A stretch of DNA of 64,000 nucleotides from Opitutaceae bacterium. GTDB lineage: Bacteria; Verrucomicrobiota; Verrucomicrobiia; Opitutales; Opitutaceae. Shown in pieces: positions 47,602-58,694 of this stretch. The stretch covers positions 1 to 64,000 of the forward strand of contig JAUSID010000264.1 in the NCBI GenBank assembly GCA_030648295.1, read 5' to 3'. The notes beneath the pieces were generated by a model. It saw only the letters and a list, made by a program, of their open reading frames with translations. It ran no database searches and had not been told where the DNA came from. Made by a program: the position numbers and the translations under genes. Numbering within the stretch: position 1 is the stretch's first letter; each line of letters starts with the position of its first letter.

Positions 47602-48288
47602 TCAGCGGGTGAACGGCGCGCCGGTCTCGGACTTCTTCAGGAGGATTTCCAGCGCGTGCGATGCGTCCGCCACTTCCTGCTTCGCCTGCTCGGCGCGGGC
47701 GTTCAGGTAATTGTAGGGCAGCAGGCCCATGATGGCGATCGCGAGACCGCAGGCCGTGGCGATCAGCGCCTCGGCGACACCACCGGTGATGGTGGAGGCC
47801 GCGCCGGTGACGTCGCCGCCGCCGAGCGCGCCGAAGGTTCTCATCATGCCCGTGACCGTGCCGAGCAGACCAAGGAGCGGGGCGGCCGTGATGCACGTAT
47901 CGAGCGTGGCCATGCCCTGCTGATAACGAGCGAGCTCCTGGCCGGAGGCGCGGACGAACGCATTGGAGAGGGAGTATTCGCGGTTGGTCAGGCTGTAGAC
48001 CAGAATCTTCGCGATGAAATCCTTGCTCTTGCGGCCGATGGCGAGCGCGCCCTCGATGTCGCGGCGCTCGACCGCTTCGAGCATCTTCTCGACGACTTCC
48101 GGCTCCCGGCTTGTATTTTCGCGAGCGATGAAGAGCAGCCGCTCAATCACGACGGTGATGGCGACGAACGAGAGCAGCAGAATCGGCCACATGATTTCTT
48201 TTCCGGCGTGGAAAAGATCCATGGCACTCATGGGCGTGCCGTCGTTGTTCACGAGCAGGAACGCGAAGACGATACTATTGGTAATCAT
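47602..48288 (-). CDS. exbB: ExbB/MotA/TolQ proton channel family protein
   Basis: LLSFVAITVVIERLLFI; TAAPLLGLLGTVTGMMRTFGALGGG; GVAEALIATACGLAIAI. Confidence 0.95.
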   Translation of the reverse strand: MITNSIVFAFLLVNNDGTPMSAMDLFHAGKEIMWPILLLSFVAITVVIERLLFIARENTSREPEVVEKMLEAVERRDIEGALAIGRKSKDFIAKILVYSLTNREYSLSNAFVRASGQELARYQQGMATLDTCITAAPLLGLLGTVTGMMRTFGALGGGDVTGAASTITGGVAEALIATACGLAIAIMGLLPYNYLNARAEQAKQEVADASHALEILLKKSETGAPFTR

Positions 48289-48706
48289 AGGAGGAAGATT
48301 GAAGGGTGATGATTCGTGAGGAAGGGGGCCGGCGGGCCGTAATCAGACACCGCCCAGGAATTGCTCGGGGGAGGCTGGAGTGTCACCCGACATTGTAGAA
48401 CCGGCTTGCTGGCTTGCTGTTTTGCAACGCAGCGACAATCGGAGAAACCTTTTGGCACCGCCGTCCGTCCTTATGCGGGGATACTGTGATTATCAGCATG
48501 CGCTGAGGTAAAATCTTGGGGGAAAAACTAGGTAGATCGCGAACTACGGGTCATCGAAAGTTGGCTGTCAACTTACTTTCATATCTGCGCTGGAATTTCA
48601 TAATTGCAACCGGGTGCAATTAGAACGGGCGCTCCTTGATTGGCGGACGCGGAGAAAGTCTGATGCAAAATTGAAGCCGCAATCGTCAGGGGGCGGGGAA
48701 GGATTT

Positions 48707-48780
48707 TGGCTGCCCGACTAGGAGTCGAACCTAGACAGAACGAGTCAGAGTCGTTCGTGCTACCATTACACTATCGGGCA
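48707..48780 (-). tRNA. tRNA-Gln(CTG)
   Basis: Cloverleaf TGCCCGA/TCGGGCA, anticodon loop CTCTGAC, T-loop GTTCGACTC, encoded CCA. Confidence 0.93.
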
Positions 48781-48867
48781 TCGGAAAAGGATTTGACCTG
48801 CGGCGCGCCCGGCTGTCGGGCCGAGGCTCCCGGCCGGGAATCCGCTCCCGCGGCGGGAGCGCAGAGG

Positions 48868-48942
48868 TGGAGCCGGCGATGGGATTCGAACCCGCAACCG
48901 CCTGTTTACAAAACAGGTGCTCGACCATTGAGCTACGCCGGC
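48868..48942 (-). tRNA. tRNA-Thr(TGT)
   Basis: GCCGGCG.../CGCCGGC, anticodon loop TTTGTAA in CCTGT...ACAGG, T-loop GGTTCGAATCC. Confidence 0.93.
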
Positions 48943-49104
48943 AAGGAGAAGCGCTGCGCCTGCCAAACTTGACTGGGAAAAAACGGGAAGAAAGTGCGCG
49001 TTTGGCCCTCCTTCGCCAAGGCGTCAGAGGGCATCCTGCACTGTCGGAACCTGACTGTGTGAAACAACCAAATGCGCCATCCGTAGCTGCGAAACAGCGC
49101 CGGA

Positions 49105-49179
49105 TGGTGGCTCCCCGGGGACTCGAACCCCGAACCTACTGATTAAGAGTCAGCTGCTCTACCATTGAGCTAGGAAGCC
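49105..49179 (-). tRNA. tRNA-Lys(CTT)
   Basis: GGCTTCC/GGGAGCC acceptor, anticodon loop CTCTTAA, GGGTTCGAGTCCC T-arm, encoded CCA. Confidence 0.93.
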
Positions 49180-49450
49180 GAAAACCAAGAGGCCGAAAAG
49201 CTCATGAAGGAGGTCCGGTTGTCAACAGCGATCCTCGGCGCCGCCCTCTGAAAACGGGCGGGTTAAACGATCAGTAGCTGGGCGGTTCGCGCCCGATGAA
49301 AACCTTCAATCGCAGAATGAGCGCTCCGCCCTCCCGACGCCGGCCGATGAACCGGCCGGCCGGCTGGCCACGCGTGTCGTCCGGCCCGCGAAACGCGGTC
49401 CTAGCGGGTGACGTTGGTATCCTGATACGCGCGTCAGCGGGACCGTCGCA

Positions 49451-52252
49451 TCACTGCTGCGAATTCGCCGCCGGTGCCGCGTTCCTCGCGCCGGCGAGGT
49501 GAAGCGCGTTGAACAACAGCTTGAACGTGCCGTGCGGCTGGGCGCGAAATGCCACCTCGCTGCCCATCAGGTGAAGCTTCCCTGCGCCGACCGAGACCGT
49601 CGCGACCGTGACGCTGTCCTTCAGGTACTTTTGTCCCCATGCCCAGCCGCTGCGCAGCGGCTTGTCCGAGTCGAACCACGCCACGGATTTGACTGCGCCC
49701 GCCGCTCCGGGATTGGCGAGGGTGAACGCGGCGCTCTTTTCGAAATAAAAATTCGCGCGTTCGGGCATGCCCCACGCCAGCGGATCGTTCGTATCGACGC
49801 GCGCCTCGAGCACGCTGCCGGGAACGTAGAACTTTTCGTCCGGAAGATTTTTCAGTTTTCCATCGGCTGACCGTTCCGTCAGCGCGCTCTGAAGCGGCAG
49901 TCCGAGCTGGTACGCCAGGTTCGTGGACGAACCGATGGTTACGATGGTGCCGCCCGCTTCGAGAAATTCCTTCAACGCCGGCACGGATTTGTCGGGCGAA
50001 ATGCGGCCAATCTGCGCCTCGTATCCCGGCGGCAGGTTGCGCGGCCGGCTCACCGCCGGCGGCCGCACTCCGGCGGCCGGGATGGCTCCCGAAGCAAACA
50101 CGATGGCATCGTACTTCTCGCGCAGTTTGCCGGCGTCGATTTCCGGCGCATAAATCACGCTGAAGGGAAACTCGAAGCGTTCGAGCAGCCAGCGAGTCCA
50201 GCCCGACTGCATCGAGCCGCCGTAACGATCCCACAACGCAATCCGCACCGGCGTCAGCCGGATCAACTCCCCGGCTGCCGGCGTCTTGATCGCGTGGACA
50301 TCCAATCCGAGTTGAGCGGCGGCATTCTCGACCACGCCGCGGGCGATGCCGCGATCCGGAACATAAATCGCGCCGCTGCCCGCCGAGGGCGCGTCGGCCG
50401 GCGGATTTTTCAACCAGTACACTTCGGCGCCGGCCTTCAACAGCCGGTTGACGAGGATGAATCCATCGTTCTGCCGGTGGCTGATCGCGAATCCCGAGCC
50501 TTCGCCGGCGATTCTGCCCGCTGGCGGTGATTGCAGTTGGCCGTAGGGCAGCCGTTCGAATGGTCCGTCGAACGCGTCGAGCACGCGGTCGAATTGCACG
50601 CCCATCTGGAGCGCGAGGGTCCAGCCGGCGACATCGTACGGCTTGTTCGGCGGTCCGCCGTCGAACTTGAAATCATTCGGGTGATCCTGCGGCTCGAACA
50701 TGTCCAGCACGTGCGGCCGGAATGCCTGCGCCGTTTTCGCGATGTACGAGCCGGCGGGGTAGTGCCGGCCGGCGACGCTGAAGTCGCTTGTCGCGCGATG
50801 CAGCACCACGCCCGTTTTCACCAGCGTGTTGATGAATTTCACCGCGGTCGGAAAATCCGGCTGATCGGCCGGCACGATGTACCCGCGGGGATCGCGCCAC
50901 TCGGGTTTGCGCAGCACGTCGTAAAACTTCGAGGCGAGCCGTGGCGGAGCATTGGTCGACGGGGTGTCGGTGGTGTCGGTCGGCTCCTCGGGCTCCTTGC
51001 CCGAGGCGCGATCCGCCGCCGCCAGTTTCACGATTTCGTCGATGCGCGTCGGACGCGGCGTCCAATGATCGCGGCTCCCGCGCTCGATCGAGTTCCGGCC
51101 CATCCGGTAGATATTATAGAGCAGCCGATCGCGGTGCCGGGAGGCATGGTCGAGCACCGCCCGGTTTGCGCTCACGGAGTAGTCGATCGACTGGCGGTAA
51201 TGCCAGAGCTGCGGCGCTATCGGCGCGGTGAGGTCGTTCGACGGCAGCTGGCGCTTGGCCACGAGTGGAATCCGCATCGGCGTCGGGCTGCCGACAATCT
51301 CGGTGAGCAGCCCGATCATGTTGTGAAAATAGGTCGTGGTACGCAGACCGCCGTTCCACCACGTCGAGTAGTTGGCCCCGCTGCGCGAGGTCGCACCGGC
51401 CTTCGCCTCCTCGAGGAACCGCGTCTGGATCGCGTTGCCCAGCGTCTCCACGCCCACGACGACCATCGGATCGAAGTTGTAATTGAAGGGGTCGCGGAAC
51501 GGCGGCACGAAGATGATCGTTCCGGCCGGGCCCGACTGGTGATGATTGTACACCACCTGCGGAAACCATTCGAGGTAGAGCTGCCGGTTGATGTTCGTGC
51601 TCTCGCTCATCGCCGACAGGTAGAAGTCCCGGTTGTTGTCGTGGCCGATGTATTTTTGGTACAGCCGTGGCAGCCCGCTGGTGGATCGCTTGGTTGGATC
51701 CGGGTCGCGCATATACCAGTTGCTGACGAGTTCCTGGCCGTCGGGATTGGCGTGGGTGCAAAGCACGATCACGTCTTTCAGGATCCGGAGCATCTCGGGA
51801 TCCTTCGCACTCGCGAGCTGCCACGCCGTCTCGATCAATTGATGCGTGCCGACCGTCTCGGTCGCGTGCAACCCGCCGTCGATCCACACGACGGCCTTGC
51901 CCTCGGCGGCCAACGCGCGCGCCTGCTCGTCGGTCACGCCTTCCGCGCGCGCGAGCTTTTGCGCGATGTCCTTGTAGCGTGCGAGCGACTTCAGGTTTTC
52001 CGGCGCCGTGATGACGAGCATCCACTGGATGCGATTCTCCTCCGTCCGGCCCATGTCAACGAGTTGCACCCGATCCGATTCCGCGGCGAGTTTCTTGAAA
52101 TACGCCTCGGTCTGGGTGTAGGTCGCGAGATGGTAATCGTCGCCGATGTTGAAACCGAAGTGCTCTTTCGGCGAGGTGACCTTGGCCTCCGCACTCGTAA
52201 AAACGGAGAATGCGAAAGTGAGCGCGAGGAGTGGCAGCAGGGGCAATTTCAT
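49451..52252 (-). CDS. M14 family zinc carboxypeptidase-like peptidase, secreted
   Basis: MKLPLLPLLALTFAFSVF signal; WIDGGLHATETVGTHQLIETAWQ; VLCTHANPDGQELVSNWY; VYNHHQSGP. Confidence 0.92.
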   Translation of the reverse strand: MKLPLLPLLALTFAFSVFTSAEAKVTSPKEHFGFNIGDDYHLATYTQTEAYFKKLAAESDRVQLVDMGRTEENRIQWMLVITAPENLKSLARYKDIAQKLARAEGVTDEQARALAAEGKAVVWIDGGLHATETVGTHQLIETAWQLASAKDPEMLRILKDVIVLCTHANPDGQELVSNWYMRDPDPTKRSTSGLPRLYQKYIGHDNNRDFYLSAMSESTNINRQLYLEWFPQVVYNHHQSGPAGTIIFVPPFRDPFNYNFDPMVVVGVETLGNAIQTRFLEEAKAGATSRSGANYSTWWNGGLRTTTYFHNMIGLLTEIVGSPTPMRIPLVAKRQLPSNDLTAPIAPQLWHYRQSIDYSVSANRAVLDHASRHRDRLLYNIYRMGRNSIERGSRDHWTPRPTRIDEIVKLAAADRASGKEPEEPTDTTDTPSTNAPPRLASKFYDVLRKPEWRDPRGYIVPADQPDFPTAVKFINTLVKTGVVLHRATSDFSVAGRHYPAGSYIAKTAQAFRPHVLDMFEPQDHPNDFKFDGGPPNKPYDVAGWTLALQMGVQFDRVLDAFDGPFERLPYGQLQSPPAGRIAGEGSGFAISHRQNDGFILVNRLLKAGAEVYWLKNPPADAPSAGSGAIYVPDRGIARGVVENAAAQLGLDVHAIKTPAAGELIRLTPVRIALWDRYGGSMQSGWTRWLLERFEFPFSVIYAPEIDAGKLREKYDAIVFASGAIPAAGVRPPAVSRPRNLPPGYEAQIGRISPDKSVPALKEFLEAGGTIVTIGSSTNLAYQLGLPLQSALTERSADGKLKNLPDEKFYVPGSVLEARVDTNDPLAWGMPERANFYFEKSAAFTLANPGAAGAVKSVAWFDSDKPLRSGWAWGQKYLKDSVTVATVSVGAGKLHLMGSEVAFRAQPHGTFKLLFNALHLAGARNAAPAANSQQ

Positions 52253-52353
52253 TGGTGACGAAGGCAAAATGTCGCTGCGCGACGAAGCGCGAACGGCGTC
52301 AGCACGCGGACGCTGGCAAATGAAAACGGCGCCGACGAGACTGTTTCTGCGTC

Positions 52354-53139
52354 TCAATACGCCTTCACCATCCCGCCATCGACGAGCAGCGTCTGGCCCG
52401 TGACGTAGCTGTTTGCCGGCGAACCGAGGAAGACCGCGACCTTCGCATACTCCCCGGCGGTGCCGTAGCGACCGAGCGGAATCCCTTTCAACGCGTCGCT
52501 TCTGATCTGCTCGAGCGGCAGGCCGCTCTTTTCGGCCCGACGTTGATCAAGCTGGTCAAGCCGCGCCGTGTGGATTCGTCCCGGCCCGAGCACGTTCACG
52601 AGAATGCCATCGGGTGCGAGTTCGGCCGCCAGCGTTTTCGCCAGCCCCATCACGCCGGTGCGAAATGTGTTTGAGAGGATGAGATTCTCGATCGGGCTGC
52701 GCACACTCGAGGACGTGAAGGTGACGATCCGGCCGCGGGCCTGGCGCAAATGCGGCAACGCCGCGCGGATCGTGCGCACGTAGCTGAGCAGGTTGAGTTC
52801 GAACGCGCCCTGCCACGCGGCGTCGTCGAATTGCTCGAAGGTTCCCGCGGGAGGCCCGCCGCTGTTGTTCACGAGCGCAAACACGCCGCCGAACGCTGCG
52901 ACCGTCTGTTCGACCAGCTGCACGATGTCGCCGGGTTTCGTCATGTCCGCCACGACGTGTCGCGGCTCGTTGCCGGTTGCGGATTTGATCTCGTCGACGG
53001 CCCGCCGCAGCTCCGATTCGCGCCGGGCGCAGAGCATGACCCTTGCGCCTTCACGGGCGTATTCGAGCGCGGTCGCCTTGCCGAGTCCGGCGCTCGACGC
53101 GCAGACGATGACGGGTTTGTCGGTGAGGCCGAGGTTCAT
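52354..53139 (-). CDS. SDR family oxidoreductase
   Basis: PVIVCASSAGLGKATALEYAREGARV, VNNSGGPPAG, SYVTGQTLLVDGGMVKAY. Confidence 0.93.
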   Translation of the reverse strand: MNLGLTDKPVIVCASSAGLGKATALEYAREGARVMLCARRESELRRAVDEIKSATGNEPRHVVADMTKPGDIVQLVEQTVAAFGGVFALVNNSGGPPAGTFEQFDDAAWQGAFELNLLSYVRTIRAALPHLRQARGRIVTFTSSSVRSPIENLILSNTFRTGVMGLAKTLAAELAPDGILVNVLGPGRIHTARLDQLDQRRAEKSGLPLEQIRSDALKGIPLGRYGTAGEYAKVAVFLGSPANSYVTGQTLLVDGGMVKAY

Positions 53140-53422
53140 GGCCGTGATTTGTTCATCGATGGGAGCACGGCCACAAGTTGGCCAAGCGGGCCGGACCCTT
53201 CGAGCGCGGAATTGGCCGGATGATGATCGCAGAGGAGACGCGATCCATCGGGGTCGCTGGCGGGTTCACGCATCTTCGATCTCGCCGCCGAACGGGATCG
53301 TGCTACCTACGAGGCGCCGCCCAGTCCGCCGGAGATCAGTGCTGTCGTGACCGCCGCAGCGATTCAAATGAATGGCTCGCCGACTCACCATCGCGCCACG
53401 CTTGCCGGTGAGCGGAAAGAAG

Positions 53423-54853
53423 TCCGGCAACCGACACCCCTCATGAGACCTCGCGTTACGGCTCCGATGCCGCGGCCGGCGTCGTGAACACGATCTTGCG
53501 CACTGATTACGACGGCACTTCACTCTCGTTCGGCGGCAGTATGCCGGAAAAGGAAGGCGGGGCCGATCGGCGGATGACGCTGACCTGGGGCAAGCGGATC
53601 AACAGCGGGCGCACCGCGCTCACGTTCATGGCCACTCGTTCAACGAGCGGCTGGCGTTGCGCGGCGAACTGTTCGTTTACGACGCGCGTTCCGAAACCCG
53701 CCGCGAGAAGCCGGCGGTGGACGGCCAGGACGAGTTCTACATCCACGCTGGAATCGACAATCCTTTCAATCCATTCGGCTCGCGCTTCTATCATCCGACT
53801 GGCGCGCCGAATCCCGATGGCACGAGGCGGCTCGTGGGCAAACGCAACCGGCTGCCCTTCGTGCGCGCGCTCGACCTTTCCGCCGCGGTGCGCACGGAGC
53901 GATTCAGCACCGCGGGCACCGCCACCAAGCCGAAAGTCGCGGTCGCTTACCGACCCAGCCGCACGCTGCTCTTCCGCGGCAGCTACAACCAATCATTCCG
54001 CGCCCCGAATCTCGTCCAGACGAACACGCAGCCGCTCCAGCGGAACGGCGCCTCCGCCGATCCTTACCGGGCTGACGTGACGCCGCTCCTCACCGACGAC
54101 TCGAGCAACCGGACGAATCTTCGGATCGGCAACGAAAACCTCACGCCGGAGGAATCCGACACGTGGACCGCCGGCCTCGTGGTCGAGGTGCCATTCGTAA
54201 AGGGGCTTTCGATGACGTTCGATTATTTCGAATTGAAGCAGCGCGGAGTCGTCGGCCGGGCGGTGATCATCACCGAGAACTACATCAATCTCGCCGGCCG
54301 CGACGTCCGCGGCTGGGAGGCATCGATGCAATATCGTTTCCCGCGCACGCGTCTCGGGCGGTTCAGCCTGCGCTCGGACGTGACCTATGCGCTGCGGTTC
54401 AAAACCAAGGAGAATCCAGGTTCGAATTGGGAGTCGTCGCGCGAGGAAAACGGCCGGCCGAAATGGCGGGCTACCGCGAGCCTCGCGTGGCGGCAGGGCG
54501 GCTGGTTCGCGAGCTGGTTCACGAACTATGCGGGCGAATTCGTCGACACCTCCGCGGCGACTACCGCCGCCGTGTGGCAGGCGCTGGGTTATCCGGATTA
54601 CATCCGCCACTACGACAATGACGGACTGGATCGCTACTACTTCCGCGTCGAGCCGGCGATTTCACACACGGTGAACGTCGGTTACGAGTTCAGCCGCCCG
54701 CGAGGCTGGCTGCGCCACACCTCCGTGCGGGCAGGCGTGAGCAACGTCCTCGGCGCGGAGCCGCCGTTCCTCGACAACACGACCGCCGGTTCGACCGGCA
54801 CGATTGCGTCGCGCGGCCGCACCTACACGACGCACGCCTCCAAACGCTTTTGA
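53423..54853 (+). pseudogene. TonB-dependent receptor, N-truncated and frameshifted
   Basis: SRYGSDAAAGVVNTILRTDYDGTSLSFGG (plug) in one frame; NERLALRGELFVYD...SYNQSFRAPNLVQ...THASKRF barrel in another. Confidence 0.85.
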
Positions 54854-55038
54854 CCCCGTTTTGACGACGAGCGGCCAATGGCGGATGAATCGCGCGGCCA
54901 TCAAGACGGCACGGTGAGCGCGCGAGGTAGGATGTATTATCTGGAGACTGCCAGGGAGCGGTCATGACGCGCCGCGACCGGCGAGGTTGTCGGGTTGCGG
55001 TCGGAGCAAATCGCTGCCACGTATGCCGCCTTTCTTTC

Positions 55039-56778
55039 ATGGCCCGAATACTGCTCGCCGCTGTTTTTGTTTTTGTCGCCACCGGCGTCACCGCCGTCCC
55101 CGTCACGCTGAAGCCGGTCACCTCGAAGAACGGCACGGTTGTCGCGGCCCATCCGCAGGCGGCCGAGGCCGGGCTCGCGGTGCTGAAGGCGGGCGGAAAC
55201 GCGATTGATGCGGCGGTGGCGACATCGCTCGCCGTGAGCGTGGCCGAGCCCTACGGCTCCGGGCTCGGCGGGAAATTGATGCTCCTGTTTTACGAGGCAA
55301 AGAGCGGCAGGACTTACGCCGTCGACGCGATGGATGCGGCGGGAAGCGTTGACGTTCCCGCATACGTGCAACGGCCGGTTGAGGATCGAAGTTATGGATA
55401 CGGGTCGGTTTGCGTGCCGGGGCTGGGTGCCGGGCTCTGGGCCGCGCATGAACGATGGGGCCGCCGAAAATGGGCGGCCAATGTGCAGCCGGCGATCGAA
55501 CTGGCACGCGACGGATTTCGCGTGCTGCCGAAGACGCGGGAATTTTTCGGCGAACAGGAGAAGAAGCTACGCCGCGGTGATGCCGAAATCGCGCGGCTGT
55601 TCCTGCCGGATGGAAAACTCCCCGCGGTGGACACGTTGCTCGCGAATCCCGATCTCGCCCTGACGTTTGAGCTCTACGCGAAACACGGACGCGACGGCAT
55701 TTATCGCGGCCCCGTGGCGGAGGCGATTGTCGCCGCCGCCCAACAGGGCGGCGGCGTGCTCACGCTCCAGGATTTCGCGCGCTATCAGGCGCGGATCACG
55801 GAACCGATTTTCGCCCCGTTTCGCGGCTACACGCTGGTGTGCGCGCCGCCACCCGCCAGCGGCGCCGCGCTGTTTCTGCCGATCATGAAGGCGCTGGAGC
55901 AGGAGACGTTTGGCGGCGGACCACTTCGGACGGCGGCCAACCTGGATCGGATTGGCCGCGTGTGGCGTGCGGTCGGACCCGAAGTGTCGCGCACGATCGC
56001 CGACGTGCCGGAGTCACGTTTTCTGTTCGAAAAACTCCTCGCGCCGGACTCGATCGCCAGGATTCGCGAAAAGGCGTTCGGTCCGGCGGAGAAACAGCGC
56101 AAGGTGTCCGCGCTGGGGCGGGGAGCCGTGCCATTCGCCGCATCGTTGTCAGCCCGCGCGGTGATCGACGAGTCGCCATTCTACGAGAGCGAAATGGCCG
56201 CGACGACGCACTGGATCGTGGTTGATCGCGAGGGCAACATCGTGTGCGCGACCCAATCGCAAAGCCTGCATTTTGGCGCGGGCGTGGTGCCGCCGGGAAC
56301 GGGGATCGTGATGAACGACTCGATGAGCAACTTCAGTTTCGCCGAGCCGAAGAGCATCAATTACGTTGCGCCCGGCAAACGCTCGCGGAGCACGATCGCG
56401 CCGACGATCGTGTTGCGCGATGGCAAGCCTGTCCTCGCCATCGGGATTCCGGGCGCGTCGCGGATTCCGACCGCGCTGCTCCAGGTACTGTTGGATCGGC
56501 TTGCACTCAACCGGCCGCTGGCCGAGGCGATCGGCGACACGCGCGTGCATTACTATTCACCGTTTCGCAGCGAGGAACCCGAGGCCTTCGAAGCCGAGCA
56601 GTCGCTGCCGCACGCCGAAGCCGAGGCGTTGCAGGCGCTCGGGTGGAAGGTCGTGCTATTCGAACCCGCGGGCACCGGCCGGCATTTCGGCGGAATCAAC
56701 GCCATCGAATTCAACGCTGACGGCACGCGGACAGGTTACGCCGATCCGCGCCGGACCAACGCGGCGGTCGGGTACTAG
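55039..56778 (+). CDS. ggt: Gamma-glutamyltransferase
   Basis: GTVVAAHPQAAEAGLAVLKAGGNAIDAAVATSLAVSVAEPYGSGLGG; TTHWIVVDREGNIVCATQSQS; GTGIVMNDSMSNFSF. Confidence 0.95.
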   Translation: MARILLAAVFVFVATGVTAVPVTLKPVTSKNGTVVAAHPQAAEAGLAVLKAGGNAIDAAVATSLAVSVAEPYGSGLGGKLMLLFYEAKSGRTYAVDAMDAAGSVDVPAYVQRPVEDRSYGYGSVCVPGLGAGLWAAHERWGRRKWAANVQPAIELARDGFRVLPKTREFFGEQEKKLRRGDAEIARLFLPDGKLPAVDTLLANPDLALTFELYAKHGRDGIYRGPVAEAIVAAAQQGGGVLTLQDFARYQARITEPIFAPFRGYTLVCAPPPASGAALFLPIMKALEQETFGGGPLRTAANLDRIGRVWRAVGPEVSRTIADVPESRFLFEKLLAPDSIARIREKAFGPAEKQRKVSALGRGAVPFAASLSARAVIDESPFYESEMAATTHWIVVDREGNIVCATQSQSLHFGAGVVPPGTGIVMNDSMSNFSFAEPKSINYVAPGKRSRSTIAPTIVLRDGKPVLAIGIPGASRIPTALLQVLLDRLALNRPLAEAIGDTRVHYYSPFRSEEPEAFEAEQSLPHAEAEALQALGWKVVLFEPAGTGRHFGGINAIEFNADGTRTGYADPRRTNAAVGY

Positions 56779-56866
56779 CCCGCATTTTTTTCGCGACGGC
56801 GCTCGAATAAGATGGCGAGGCGCGAGCCGCCTTGCGCCGGACGCCGGACCGCATCTCAATCCCTGC

Positions 56867-58300
56867 ATGCGCATGCAACGCCTTCCGGCCCTCTTGATCG
56901 TCACGCTCCTGCCGCTTGCCGCCCAAGCGACCAAGCCGGAGGTGCTCCGGCGGATCGACGCCACCAAGGGGATCTACGAGGAGATGGCGCTGAAAATCTG
57001 GTCGTATGCGGAGGTCGGCTACAAAGAGACGCGCAGTTCGGCCCTTCTCCAGGAACAGCTGCGGCGGGAGGGTTTCAGGATCGAGGCGGGCGTGGCCGGC
57101 ATGCCGACCGCGTTCGTCGCGGCCCATGGCAGCGGCCGACCGGTGATTGCGATTCTGGGGGAGTACGATGCGTTGCCCGGTGTTTCCCAGGAGGCGGTGC
57201 CCGAAAAGAAGGAGCGGCCGGGAGCGAGCGCGGGACATGCGTGCGGGCATCACCTGTTCGGTGCGGCGTCGTTGCAGGCGGCGGCGGCGGTCAGGGAATG
57301 GATGATCGCGACGGGGCAGCGGGGCACGATTCGGTATTACGGCACCCCGGCGGAGGAAGGCGGTTCGGGCAAGGTCTACATGGTCCGCGCCGGGCTGTTC
57401 AACGATGTGGACATCACGCTCCACTGGCACCCGTCGGACCGCAACGGCATCCAGATGGCGTCCTCCCTGGCGAACAAGTCGGCGAAGTTCCGGTTCCGCG
57501 GCGTCGCGGCGCACGCGGCCGGCTCGCCCGACCGCGGCCGTTCGGCGCTGGACGGCGTGGAGGCGATGAATCACATGGTCAACCTGATGCGCGAGCACGT
57601 GCCGGATTCGACGCGCATCCATTATGTGATTACGCGGGGGGGCGAGGCTCCCAACGTCGTGCCCGCCTTTGCGGAGGTGTATTACTACGCCCGCAGCCCC
57701 GGCCGCGAAGTGCTGGCGGAAATCTGGGACCGGCTGGAAAACGCCGCGCGCGGCGCCGCGCTCGGCACCGGGACGAAGGTCGAGTGGGAGGTCACGGGCG
57801 GCGTTTACGAACTCCTGCCCAACGAGGTGCTCGGCCGGTTGATGCACGACAATCTGTCCGCGATCGGAGGCGTGAAGTATGACGAAGCGGAAAAGGCCTT
57901 TGCGCTGAAGATTGCGAAGACGGTGTTCGGCAAACCGCCGGCACCCGAAGCGGCCGCCATCGTGCCGACCTTCGTCGCGAACCCGCCGCGCGAAGGGGGT
58001 GGCTCGACCGATGTCGGGGATGTGAGCTGGGTCGTCCCCACGGTTGGGCTGCGGGCTGCGACGTGGGCTCCCGGCACTCCCGCGCACAGCTGGCAGGCGG
58101 TCGCTTGCGGAGGAACGACGCTCGGCTTGAAGGGAATGAACGTGGCGGCCAAGACCCTTGCGGCCACGGCGATCGACTTGTTCACGCGGCCGGAAACGGT
58201 CGCCAAGGCGCGCGCGGAACTCGAAAAGCGCCGCGGTCCCGATTTCAAATACACCGCGTTGGTCGGCGATCGGCCACCGGCATTGAATTATCGGGACTGA
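56867..58300 (+). CDS. M20 family amidohydrolase (AbgB-like), secreted
   Basis: YAEVGYKETRSSALL; GEYDALPGVSQ; GHACGHHLFG; TPAEEGGSGKVYMV; VGDVSWVVPT. Confidence 0.94.
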   Translation: MRMQRLPALLIVTLLPLAAQATKPEVLRRIDATKGIYEEMALKIWSYAEVGYKETRSSALLQEQLRREGFRIEAGVAGMPTAFVAAHGSGRPVIAILGEYDALPGVSQEAVPEKKERPGASAGHACGHHLFGAASLQAAAAVREWMIATGQRGTIRYYGTPAEEGGSGKVYMVRAGLFNDVDITLHWHPSDRNGIQMASSLANKSAKFRFRGVAAHAAGSPDRGRSALDGVEAMNHMVNLMREHVPDSTRIHYVITRGGEAPNVVPAFAEVYYYARSPGREVLAEIWDRLENAARGAALGTGTKVEWEVTGGVYELLPNEVLGRLMHDNLSAIGGVKYDEAEKAFALKIAKTVFGKPPAPEAAAIVPTFVANPPREGGGSTDVGDVSWVVPTVGLRAATWAPGTPAHSWQAVACGGTTLGLKGMNVAAKTLAATAIDLFTRPETVAKARAELEKRRGPDFKYTALVGDRPPALNYRD

Positions 58301-58410
58301 CCCCGCTGGCAGGGCAGACGAAAGCTTCCGGTGCTCCATACGCTGCCCGGAAGTTTCCGGACAAAACTCTTGCCAAGGGGGCGCGGCGTCTCTGTTTTCG
58401 ACCGCTCTCC

Positions 58411-58605
58411 ATGCAAAAGACCAAGAAGTCCGTTGCCAAGCGGTTCAAATTAACCGCCAGGGGCAAGCTCATGCGCCGCACGCCTGGCTTCCGTCACCTG
58501 CTTGGCGCAAAGAGCACGAAGTCCAAACGACGTGCTTCCCGCGACAAGCTCGTGGCCGAGGGCCATGCCCGGGCACTCAAGCGCTGCCTGCCGTTCGGCC
58601 TGTAA
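58411..58605 (+). CDS. rpmI: 50S ribosomal protein L35
   Basis: MQKTKKSVAKRFKLTARGKLMRRTPGFRHLLGAKSTKSKRRASRDKLV. Confidence 0.96.
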   Translation: MQKTKKSVAKRFKLTARGKLMRRTPGFRHLLGAKSTKSKRRASRDKLVAEGHARALKRCLPFGL

Positions 58606-58694
58606 GTCGTTAGCCGACCGCGCATCCACCATAACTTCGCCGGCGGGTGAAATCAAAAGCCGACCCACCGCGATTAACCTAAAAGGAAAATAAC

